In this document: positions 47,401-59,400 of the stretch, in pieces | Position numbering within the stretch: position 1 is the first letter of the stretch | Layout: each line of letters starts with the position of its first letter | NCBI GenBank assembly: GCA_947396885.1 | Contig: OX377205.1 | Coordinates: forward strand, 25,221,407 to 25,285,406 | From: Heligmosomoides polygyrus polygyrus | Taxonomy: Eukaryota; Nematoda; Chromadorea; Rhabditida; Heligmosomidae | Length of the DNA: 64,000 nucleotides | Direction: 5' to 3' | Translations under genes and position numbers: made by a program | The notes under the pieces: model-generated | The model's input: the letters and a program-made list of their open reading frames with translations, nothing else | Database searches by the model: none | What the model was told of the DNA's origin: nothing

Positions 47401-50400
47401 TGTTTTTCACATAGAGGTATTGCAGGTGAACACGCCATTCAACGTTCGCTTTGCGGTTTGAGGTCCTTACGCTCACAAACTGACGGATTGAAAAAGTGAT
47501 TGAGCTTTTTGCACTTTTGATTATGTCTTCAGTTCATTATTTTCCAAATTTTCTGTTAATCAGTATGTTTTCTGTGCAGCTTTTAAGTGAAAAATAAGTG
47601 TACCTAGGAGTGTTCAATCGTTCTCTGCATTTCTGTGTTGCATTGTCTCTAGAGATCTTTCAATTTCCTTCGTCACTGGCCAGCACTCAGCACCGTACGC
47701 CCAGTAGCGACGTACGGTGCTGAGTGCTGGCCAGTGACGAAGGAAATTGAAAGCCGCCTTAGTGTAATGGAGACGAAGGTGTTAAGGTGGACGGCTGGTG
47801 TTACGCGTTTGGACCGCGTTCGCAATGACGCCATACGACAAAGGTTTGGTGTCGCCACGATAGCCGACAAGTTGCGCGAAGCACGTCTACGATGGTACGG
47901 CCACGTCCTTCGCGCTGATGACGACACCGTGTGTAAGATTGGCCTGAATCTTGAAGTCCCTGGAAAACGGCCCAGAGGACGCCCGAAACAACGTTGGCTA
48001 GATACGTTGCATATGGACTTGAAGTTAGGTGGTGTCCATCCCAATCAAGCGTTTGATCGGGAGAATTGGCATCACCAGACCAGAAGAGCGGACCCCGCCA
48101 CCAAGCGAGACAAACGCTGATGAAAATGATGATGATGATGATTCTCTCTAGAGATCATATTTCAAACAATTTGTCCACTTATTGGGCAGGCGAATTAAAA
48201 ATTTGCCAAGAAGATCATGCTAACTTTTTCTTAGGCAAAAATTAGACTAACCGTCTCTGAGAGTTTCTAGATAATCTACAAGACTTTTGTTTTGATTTGG
48301 AAGTTGTTCAGTTTTACTTCAAAAGCGTCAGAATTGTTTAGAGTTGCCTCGAATCTGATTTGAAAAGTGTTCAGTTTGTCGCGAAACTGTATATCTTAAT
48401 GTGTTGCTACTTGGCAAAGGTGTTCCAAATGAGACGCTTTTCAAATTTCTGACAAAAATTTTTCAACTTTTTAGTTCTCAACGCAATGCACTTGACAGTG
48501 ATTACCTGGATTCGTTGTACTAACTTCGACAGCACAAAGTCCTGAAGTGCTGTTGCATGTCGTTGGAGTGTAGGTGGTACAGTCCGCATTTTTGGTGCAC
48601 GCTGCACCGTCCTCGTATATCTCGTCACCTTCCTTTAATCTTCTAAATACGCAAACAGATTACGCATCTCGCCTATCGGCTCACCAAACCTACATGTGTT
48701 CTATGCGATCGTTTTTGAACAAGCAAAAAATACCCACGGTTGATCGTAAATGCAAGCAGCTATCGCCAGGGTGTCGCTACATTTCAGCTTGCTGCACGCC
48801 ATAGTCAATGTCTTGACATTGATCATCTGTCAAGCAGTTGACCGTACAGTGTTGTCGACCTGACAGCACTTCTTGCAGACCCACCTGTGCGAAGTCTGGT
48901 ATATAAGAGTCAACAACATTTGTTGGTGTACTGTCTGCATACTGGCTCTGCCAGACAGTCAGTGAGTGGAGGAGAAAATCAGATGGAGTTGTAACCGACC
49001 AGCTATAATTGTAGGTGTCACACTAGATGTAGGACTAGAACGAAGACGCATTCTGAAGTATGGCATTAAAGAAATAGCGTTGAAGTTGTAAACGTACATC
49101 TTTACATTCAATCCGTATTCTGCCGGCACACCCGGGCTGCTTGGGCAGCCTTGGATAGCGTTCGAAAGGGTCTGCTCTAGACTACAGCTCCACGTCTAAA
49201 TTCAACCCGTCATCGCGACAAATTTCGTTTCTGCTACAAAAAAAACACTGCAAACCCAGTCCTAATATGTATACCTCAGTTCTGGACCTCTCTAAAATTC
49301 TTCAGTTTATTGGAAAGCAAATGACTTATCGTAAAATGTCTGCAAGTTCACACGTTCGTCAGTATTATCCACGAAAGCAACACCTTCATGATTTTGCATG
49401 ATTATGTAGATCTCTGTAGATCGGAGATGATCTCGTATAAGTCGTCGAAATTAGGTGAACCGGCCACGTAGTGCGCCTTGAAGCCCGCTGTACAAGAGCC
49501 GTCACCGACAGGATTCCGCGCAATGTCAAGAGAACACTGTTGGTCAACACGTTGGTCGGTCTTCCTCAGGAAAGTCCTGAACGAACGACATGACGCTGTT
49601 CGTGTTCCTCGAGCGAGGAGGATTGTTTGGAGCATTCTGGCACGCGACAGGGACGAATGGAGACACTGCTGGCGCTCGCTCGAGCAACTCGATGATCAGG
49701 GGGACGACAATTGACACAGGTGATAAGGTGGAAGAGTTTGTTTCGATTTCAAAAGCCTAGTCTTAGGCTAGCATAGGCGCGCGTATAGCGCAGTCGGAGT
49801 AGGTACCGGATGTCGCGTGCACCCGATACCAGGTTCCTGGTTCGGATTTCCCTCTCAGGCCAACCAAGCCTTCTATCCCTTCGGGGTCCGCGAACTGGTA
49901 CCAGAGTTGCCCGGGAAGGATAAAGCGCTGTCTTGTTCATCGGCTAGTCACCGAAAGTCATTGTATGGCTAAATGCTCATTCAAATCACCTCCACGATAT
50001 CCCGTAGAAGTAGAATGCGAAAAAGGAAGCCCTTTATCCTTTAATGTGACACGATTTGTTCTACTTTCTGAACGCAGTCGCTTTTTTAACTTCTTTCTAC
50101 AGGTTGCTTGCTCTATTATAGATGCTAATTCTATAGAGCGTCCAACGTGCTCATCTGCCAGAGTTCTGGCATCTAGCGTATGACATCATATCTAGATGAT
50201 GCGGACACACAGACTTGGTAGAAAAGGACTATCCCTATAACATTGGCTAGACTTGTTTTCGTTGAACCTATGCTTTCAGTTCACTTGCTTTCGTTCTTCC
50301 ATTGCAGGTCTTACTACAGTTTAAATAAAGGATAAAGGACGGCGTTACTCCCTATTGGGATGCGCCACGCATTCTACTTCTACAGGATGTAGTGGGGCAA

Positions 50401-53400
50401 TTTGAATGCGTATTTGGAATACAATGACTTGCGATGGTGAGCAAGTCAGCGCTTTATCCTTCCCAGACAAGTCTGGTACCAATTCACCGACCCCGGAGGG
50501 ATGAAAGGCTTGGTTGGCCTGAGCGAGAAATCCGAACCGGGAGCCTGTTATAGGGTGCACGTGACAGTCGGCGCCTCCTCCGACTGCGCTACACCCGCCC
50601 TAACTGCAGTTTAGACCTGGCATATCACGAAAACCGCATGTCACCCTACGACCCGTTTGGTTTATGGTTTGATTTCCATCTGTGCTTGGCCATTAACGCG
50701 ATGTTGCCTCTGCAATTCTGATTCATCGTTTTTCTTCTGTTTGAATTCTAACTGCCTCACATTCCAGTGGGAGTACAGCACGTCCTTTTTGAAGTAAATA
50801 AATAAATACAGAGAATGATAGGATAAGGGTAATCTTCTCGAAAACGGACTCTTCTACTTGTGGACAATTTTCCTGCGCATATAATTACGGTTAGGAAGAA
50901 GATCACGGGACACACCTCATAAAGAAGCAGAAGACAAAGACAACAATTGTCAGTAAAACCATGCAGTAGTGCGTCATTACGCACAAGAAGATTAGTCTAA
51001 TTTAGCGCTCCAACTCCTACGTAGGCGCCTTTTATACTTCCGCCGCGCTCCGATTCTTAAGAGTCGCTGAGCAGTTGCAGTTCGGCCTATATTATACTTC
51101 GGTGACACTGTTGTCGGCGATATCGGCGACAGTGTTGAGCGGGTGCTACGCAGTTCGTAGCAGCCGCGCAACACTGTCGCCGAGGTATAACATAGGCCTA
51201 AGAAAGGGCCAGTAGCTTCTGCGTACTACTACGTACGTACTACTGTGCGTCGAGGATGAGGTTTAGCGGAAGAGGGAGAGAGGGATCGGCGAACAGTACA
51301 ACGAATGGGCTCGGTGCAGATCTCATAGTTCATCATTGAAGGCTCCTTTGAATTGAATTAAATAGGGCACGTGTAGCGCAATCGGAGGTGGGTGCCAGCC
51401 TTCGCGTGCGCCCGATAGCAGACCAGAAAATTAGAAGATAGAAAGCAAGATCAGATTTTGTGAGAAAGAAATCAGGAAGCAGTAAAAAGTCATATTCGGA
51501 CTTTTCTATAATAGATAGGCAATTGTGTGTAAATGACCAGAAATACTACTATTGGGAAAAGGCGGAATATTGGGTTTTCTGGTGCAATGTGTCACTCACG
51601 AAGGAGGCGCTCGGTGTCGCTCGCACCTTGAAACGGAGGCTTTTAGTTCAGATTCCGCTCAAGCCAACCGAGTCATCCATCATTCCGGGGTTAGTAAATT
51701 GCTACCAGACTTGTATGGGAAGGGCGATGATTCTTTCTAGAAATGGGTAGCTTTGGCTATAATTCAGCAAAAATTCGCATATGTTAATGCATTTAGTGAG
51801 GTGGATTTCCTTTAGTTCGTAAGGATCCCAAATACTAAAGGCACCCCAACCTAGAGATGCACGCCGTCTCCCCGCCGAGTCTGCCGCAGCTGAGCCGCAC
51901 CGCGCCCTCTCCCTTAGCGGCGCTATTCGCTGAATACCGTAACCCAAAAATCCATCAATTGTAATGTTTTGCGACGGCCGAGTATAAGGCCGGGGACATA
52001 CTTTCATCGTCGCGATGCCATCGCGGCGCTCAGATCGGCCATTCTCCCGCAAGCGGTCGAATAGTCAAAGGAAACTTCGCCGCGGATACCGCAGCCGTGG
52101 CGGTCGGCATGCGCGGGGGCGCCCCGCGCTCATCGCGGGCACAAGGCCCCCACAGAGTTCTGCGGCAACGCCGCTCGCCGCAATGGTTAAGGATAGGGCA
52201 GGGACGCCGCCGGCGACGAGCTCTGCGTCTCTGCCCCATGATGAAGGATAGCGCAGCGGCAGCGCCGCAGAACTCTGGGGGCCGTTTTCGCGCTGCGCGC
52301 GGTGTTTAGCGTTGGCCCTAGACAGATCGCCGTCGCGCTACCTTGCAGAACGATGAGCGATGCGATGAGCACTGAGAAGTTCAAATTCTTTTGCGTCGCT
52401 CTGCAAAAGTCATCGCCGTTTTCCATCGCGGCGACGGGAAGTATGCACGAGGCCTAAGAGCGATGCGGATTACTATGTCGGCCGCGCCACGCCATCACGC
52501 CGCGCGGCGCTGTGGCACAAGTATAAAGGGCGCCTCAAGCAGACGTGTTTTTCTCTGACCTACCTTCACACATAATACACTTCTACGCCAACAAAGAAGC
52601 TACTATCCAGTTCGATATGCTGAAGCCAACGAGCGCTTTCTCTCTTCCTGGATAGTACCCCCTCGCATCTGCCTTCTGCTCAAGTTTCCTACTAGACGAA
52701 TGTCTAGCGCAAAAATTTGAGCAAAAACAACATTTAAAGGACAAGTGCGCACTAACCACACTTACTTGGTAATACGCAAGCGAAAAATCACAGTAAAGCG
52801 CACACGAATTATTGCATTTGGCATAGCCTCCATGGGCTTCAGCAGACAATCTCGTCAGGTCTTCTTCGCACTTACCAAGTAGCAAATTGAAATAGAAGCA
52901 ATTGGGAATCCGGCAAGTTAGGAAGCCTGACCTGATTCATGATCTAGTAATCGGAAGCCGAGTAATAACCTTTTCTTTTAGGGAACGTCTCAATTCACCG
53001 ACAAAACCTGTTGGATCGACAGTATAATTGTGCTCGAATGACCTATTCAAATAGGTATTCGAATGATTCCATTCGAATTTAAATATTCGAATTCGAATGT
53101 TTAAAAATCGCGTTTTTCGAGTGTATTCGAATTCGAATGTTCAAAAAATCGCGTTTTTCGAATGTATTCGAATTCGAATGTTCAAAAAATCGCGTTTTTC
53201 GAATATTTTCGAAATTCGAATGCTCGAAAATTGCGGGTATTCGAATCCATTCGAATATTCGAGAATTGCCAAAAACACACAATTGTTCGAATGCTCAATG
53301 GATGCCATTCGAATAGGCAAGTTAGGATCTGCATTGTTTTTCGAAGCCGATGCATGGATATTTTGCATTGAGAGTCCAGAAAATGTAAGCACGTCGTCTC

Positions 53401-56400
53401 CTTTTCACTCCATATATGATGAGTCTCCTAATCCCTCTTCCACAACACCACACAGGAAACAAGAAGCACGGCTGAATCAGAAGCTGAACCTTCAGCTTTA
53501 TTCACAGAAGGACTTACACTTTCATTCGTATTCGAACTTTTCCTATTGGACCTCAGGAACCAGTTTTCTGTTTGACACTGCCTACGACTAATCTTGTTTT
53601 TCAACCTCATCTTTGCACAATTTAACTTTGCTTCCTCTCTAATGGGGACCTTTTGTATAGATCCGAAAACATTAAGGGCTATGTTATACTTCGGCGACGC
53701 TGTTGTCGGCGACGTCGGTGACAGTGTTGAGCGGGTGCTACGCAGTGAGCTCAACTCTGCTGCCGACAACAGCGTCGCCGATGTATACCATAGGCCTAAG
53801 GGTTTTGTTCACCAAGTATTGACCTTCGCGCTCCAAATTTCCCATTTTCACTGCGAGGTCCTGTGAGTCTATCGTAGCCTTTCTAAGCTTTCTTTTCACA
53901 TCAAGTTGCTTTTTAATCCTAAAGTGCAGAGGCCGCTTTGTTTCCATGGTATGTTCCCCGCCCGAGGATTGGCAGATCAGGATTGCTATGCGATGCAGTT
54001 GCATTCCCTACTAGCTCAGCAGTAAACCATAAAGGGACGATAATATAGGCGGGCTAGTGGGTATAAGATTTCTAGGTGATAGATCAATTACAGCGACCGG
54101 ATTTTACAACTGCTCAGACACGTCCGATCAGAGGTGCTGACTTCATAAGAGACAAAGAACGCTATGAAAAGGTTTTTTCGGAACAAGGGTAGGCCTTCCT
54201 TTTCGAACCGCTCTCCTTTGCATCTAGGTGAATACTTATGGACAGCGTGATCATTAAGAGCAACTTTCTCGGAACCGTTTCCGTGAGGCCTTGCCTTTTC
54301 CTTCCGTGTACACGTCCATGCGAAATGTTTCTTAGGTCTGCCTTTCTGCCAATTTGGATGGAACGAATGTTTATGGAAAGGATGTAGTTTCTTTTATGTG
54401 CTTCTGTGCCGTACGAGGTCGTAACGTTGATCAGTCTTTACTGAGTCTCCTAACATTCTGACCATCATCGTTTTTGCACGCCAAAATTAATCAACGATTC
54501 GGACACTAATCCATCAAGCACCCAAAAGGTTGCAGCTTTTCGGCTATTGTTCAGACGGGTAACTAGAAACCTGAACCTAATAACAAGTAGTTCAATCGCT
54601 GATCTACACACTCTTAGGGGACTTATTAGGACTACCAATACAAAGAGGGGGAAAGGTTAGGCTGCTCAAGATTAATCTTCCTTGCAATCCTATAAGGCGC
54701 AGAAGCATGAAAACATCTAATCGCGAAGTTTTCCTCAAGAAACTCTGCTTCCGTTTGTTGGGTTTTGATTATCACTAGTAACACACTTGCTTCGTTCAGA
54801 TGGTCTTAGGCATCGACAAGAAGAAGTCGGATCACTCAATGTTTCTCGGTAGTGCTCTTCTTGGTCCTGGATTGGCTGTCTATAACCCGAAAGTGCTTGT
54901 CTATTTCATCTTATGTGCACATAGGATATGTTGTTGTTCAAATATCGGCACGACAGCAAAAAAGCGGGACCAAAATTCCTCAATCCTTGATGTAAAGTAA
55001 TGACAAAAATATTGGTGCCTGTAATATATATCCGTCACGCCTATCGGCGTGCCCGCACTTGCGCGCTTCGCGCGATGTTGCAGTATCACTAAGGTAATGG
55101 TAAAGACAATCACGTCAAGCCAGTTGTTCTGCTCATTCTGCTTTCTTTCCTCCCTAGCAGTACAAAAGGCAATATTCAAGAACCTTGCTATGTTCCAACC
55201 TTGCTCTACCTTCCTCAAGATCACGTGAGTAGTTTTGCGGTATGAAGCCATCCAGAACCTCCCCCCCCCTCACCGCCACTACTCTTCTCAACATCGTCAT
55301 CATCTTCGGACGGTTAGGCGATGGTCGGCGATATCTGAGTCTCCAATCACGCTGAACGACGACTTCGGTACATCTTCTGAATCCACATGCACGTTGGGTG
55401 ACGAGTACGGCACGTTTTCTGAATCCCCATACACGTTAGACGACGCCTTCGGCACGTTTTCTGAATCCCCAAGCACTTAGAAGACCTTTGGGTATTTTTC
55501 GCTATTTTATGACTAACTTTCTCCGATTTACTAATTTCTGCGCGGCGCCGATCAATAGCTCTTAGCGGTTTATTGTATAGTATGGTAATTATAACCAAAT
55601 TTCCCTTTTTGCGCAGCATATATGCTCCTGGGATCTATCAGCTGTATAAAACCCAATCTGTTGCATGGTGCAGACTACAGATCAAGAAAATGGCTCCTAT
55701 TGTAAACTATTGAAACTTTGAAACGCGGCGGAAAGAGCACTAAAGTAGGCGGTTCCATGAAAAGGGTGGTGCTGAAATTGCGCGGAGGCGCTCATTGAGG
55801 AAACTTAAATGAAACTTAAAAGAAACAGGCCATTCTATTTTATTCGTCGGAACGTACGCCCGAGCTGACTATGGGTCTGACTTTGTGAGAGTGGGGTTAA
55901 CTGCGGCCAAGTTTTCGGCTCGAACAATCGTTAGGGAAGCACTGTAGAGAAGGCAGCTATTATATTATACACATCTATTCGACGACCACTTTTCTCAATC
56001 ACGGAGATCATTTAGACCTTTCCGCACTCTCCTATGCCATCAAAAATAATGCACAAACAACACTTAAGCACTTCTCAGGGATACGCATGACTCTAAGCTC
56101 CTTCTTATGTACACTTCATGTTTCTTAGGTAATGTGAATAAAAAGATGAAGCAGATAGAACCTTCCGGTTTCGAAGATCTCCATCATGATGACCTTGGTC
56201 TCCGATGAAGCAAATAGTTTCATTGAGAGTTACCAGGGGTTCCATGGTAAGCCGAAAAGGTGATTGCACATATGTAACCCCAGTAATTCAAAACAAAGGT
56301 AAGCGCTCCACCAGCTATATCCCGTGCTATATCACCTGGCCCTTTATTGGGCTAAGGTAAGGTATGGCCATTGGAATCTTTTTATCAGTCGACTAGGAAA

Positions 56401-59400
56401 AAGAACTAAACTTTTTAAGGACGTGTTGTTTGGTTTGATGACCAGTAATATATTTCATCCTTTCAGGCATAGAAGAATTCAGTGGAAAGATCACTCCATT
56501 AAAAATTGTTAAACGCTTTGCAAACGAATGTAAATTTGTTACTACGTCAAGGTAAACCGTCTATTGGTCATTGCCACCAAAGCACCAGCCATGTTTTTTC
56601 CTTCCTGTAACCCAATGTTCTATTCGAAAATATTCGGATATTCGAATAGAATATTCGAATCAATATTCGAATTCGAATGTTCAAAAGTCGCGTTTTTCGA
56701 ATGTATTCGAATTCGAATGTTCAAAAAATCGCGTTTTTCGAATGTATTCGAATTCGAGTGTTCAAACAATCTCGCTTTTTGATTGTACTCGAATTCGAAT
56801 GTTTAAAAAATCGCGTTTTTCCAATGTATCCGAAATTCGAATGCTCGAAAATTGCGGGTATTCGAAACCATTCGAATATTCGAAAATTTTGCGAAACCAC
56901 AACTATAATCGACCAGCTTTTCATCTAGAACAACACAAGTACAACACAGTAGGATCCACAATTTTTCGCCTATTGTTCACTGACGAAAGACGAAAATAAA
57001 GAGCCCGTTTGCGTCCGCGCGCATGGGATTGTACTATAGTCCCTCGAAAAACACCGTATGGTCAACTTTTTGGTGAAACTGTTTTCTACACTCTGTAAAA
57101 GTTCGTTATCCAGTTTCTTAGTTGGGTGAAAGACAGTTGTAACAGCTTCCACGATAGAACGTACATAGATTTTAAACGCCTTTATGTCGGGAGTATTAGA
57201 TTCTAAAACCCTAAAGATATTCCATGTCTGACCGTCTATGAATCTTGGCATAATGGATGTTAAATTGAAATTGTAAAATTTCTTTGAGCTTGAGCCCAAG
57301 ATTGTTAATATATCTTTATCCGGCTAACGTTTCGGCGCAACAGCCTTCGTCAGAGCATGGAAAAACAAGGAAACTTAGAGAGATTATTTGCCCAAGGACC
57401 ATTCAAGACATAGAGGTCTAAGAAGTCAGAAATGGAACGAGAACGAATGGAAGTGGTACAACCCTAACTAACCTTAAGATAGCAGCCGAGAGGCTGTCAC
57501 GTCACGCCCAGATGGAGGAAGCCTGGGCGAATGAGACTCCCTCCTTCTCGTTACTTCTTGAACGACCCTCTCTATCACTACATATCTGGCGCCAGACCGC
57601 AAATATTGGCAAATATAGATATTGTATTGAGATATTGTAGATATTGTACAAACGATAACTGGCCTTCCTCACCGGCAATCTGATGTGCTTAGAAAAGCAA
57701 AGATTATCCGTTATAGTGCAACACAAACCTGGACCCCTCAACTTTTTTCAGAAGCAGGCAGCATTAATCATATATTACAGATATCGTGCGGATATACTTT
57801 TTTCTTCTACAGTTTTTTTGTAAATAGTATTCCACTTACTGTTAGGTAGGGCGCGTGTAATGCAGTCGGAGGAGGCGCCGGTTGTCGTGTGTGCCCGATA
57901 CCAGGTTCCTGGTTCGGATTTCCCGCCCAGGGCAACCAAGCTTTTCATCCCTCCGGGATCGGTGAATTGGTACCTGACGTGTCTCGTAAGGATAAAGCAC
58001 TAACTTGTTGTCGGCTGGCCACCGCAGATCATTGTATGGCCAAATACGCATTCGTATCGCCTCCACGACACCCCGTAGAAGTATAGAATGCGCTGGCGCA
58101 TCCCAAAGGGGATTGAGTAACGCTGTGCTTTATCCTTATCCTTACTGCTAGGTCAACAAGTTATTTCGTCTATACCACTACTTTGGCCTGGGTTTTACGC
58201 CTGGGGTCCGCACCAGATCAAAGAGGAGCCTGTGTTGCGAGCTACGCGTGAGCTAGGATAGGTTTAAGGTAGCTTTAACAATCCCTTTTAGTTACTTCTT
58301 TTTCGGCTCTTTGCCTTCTATAAATTACTTAGTATAGGCGCATTACGACGGGAGTTGCTAATAGGATCGGAGCTGCCAGATGGTAATTAGCAGATTAGTG
58401 CGATTTGTAGTGTTAATGTAAATGACCATTCATTTTAATGTCGCTTTTAACGGTTATTTTTTTTTGTTCGAAGATTTTGTTGACGTTATAGTGCACCTTT
58501 GAGCGCATTTTAAATAAATAAATAAATGTTGTGTAGATTGAGTGTGGTTTTTCGGTCCAGTCATCAAGAAGTGTGTCTTCTCTTTTGAAAGTGGTAATTC
58601 CCATTTCTCTTCCCAAGAGCCCCGACAAAGTCAATGGCAGATTGAATTGATTGGGAACCTTGCTCGTTCTCAATTCTTTTGTAAATTTTTACATCGCCAG
58701 CATACATTTTGCATTTGATCCTGAGACTATTGAAGTAATTCGGAAGGCTGGAGGTAAACAACAAGAACCGAATTGAGGACAGAACTCCACCTCGAGGGGC
58801 GCCGCTAAATTCATGAAATCGCTTGGAGCATTGATCCTTAATTTTAACCTGATATGTTCTTTCGGATAAGAATTGCCGGACCTAGTTTATGACCAGGGAA
58901 TGATACACGCACTGCTCCCATTTTGAGCATCAATTTTTTACCCTAACCCTGTCGAATGCTTTTGAATGGTCGAAATACTCTATATCGGTTCGTCCTTTGT
59001 CTTCAATTGACTTAGTCGATTCATTATCCTCTTACAGCTTGCCGCAGATCTTTTTAACAAAATCGCGTAAATTCTCCAATGGTGAAATCAGCGCAGAGAG
59101 AGCTTATTCCATAATGTTTATTGACCGAAGACTTACTTTGTAGGCTCGCAAAAATTTACACATGTTGCCTTTAAAAGAATGTCATTTTCTGTCATAAACA
59201 GATGAAGCACTTCACGTAGTGCTGTACTACAGGAAATCGAGAACATCCTCTTACCAGTTGATACATATTTGCAGCTGGTCCCCAGAAGTCACCAAAGTAG
59301 TCCAGTGAGCCTAGTGCGACTTGACTGCGGAGATCGTTGTGATAACTCAGAGTTTGCTCTCTCTCCTCGTCAGTAACATCATTTAAGTTGCATCCAAATG

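Noticed and set aside
49402..49635. Minus-strand 77-codon frame with DIARNPVGDGSCTAGF
   Set aside because: It is antisense to an RTE C-terminal fragment that explains the sequence better.
52500..52560. TATAAAGGGCGCC near 52520 as a promoter of a plus-strand gene
   Set aside because: No coding sequence with recognisable features follows.
52583..52885. Minus-strand frame with KCEEDLTRLSAEAHGG and a good GTAAGT donor as an extra CAP exon
   Set aside because: Exons 3 and 4 already join in phase without it and the acceptor side is poor; a separate small exon is not excluded.
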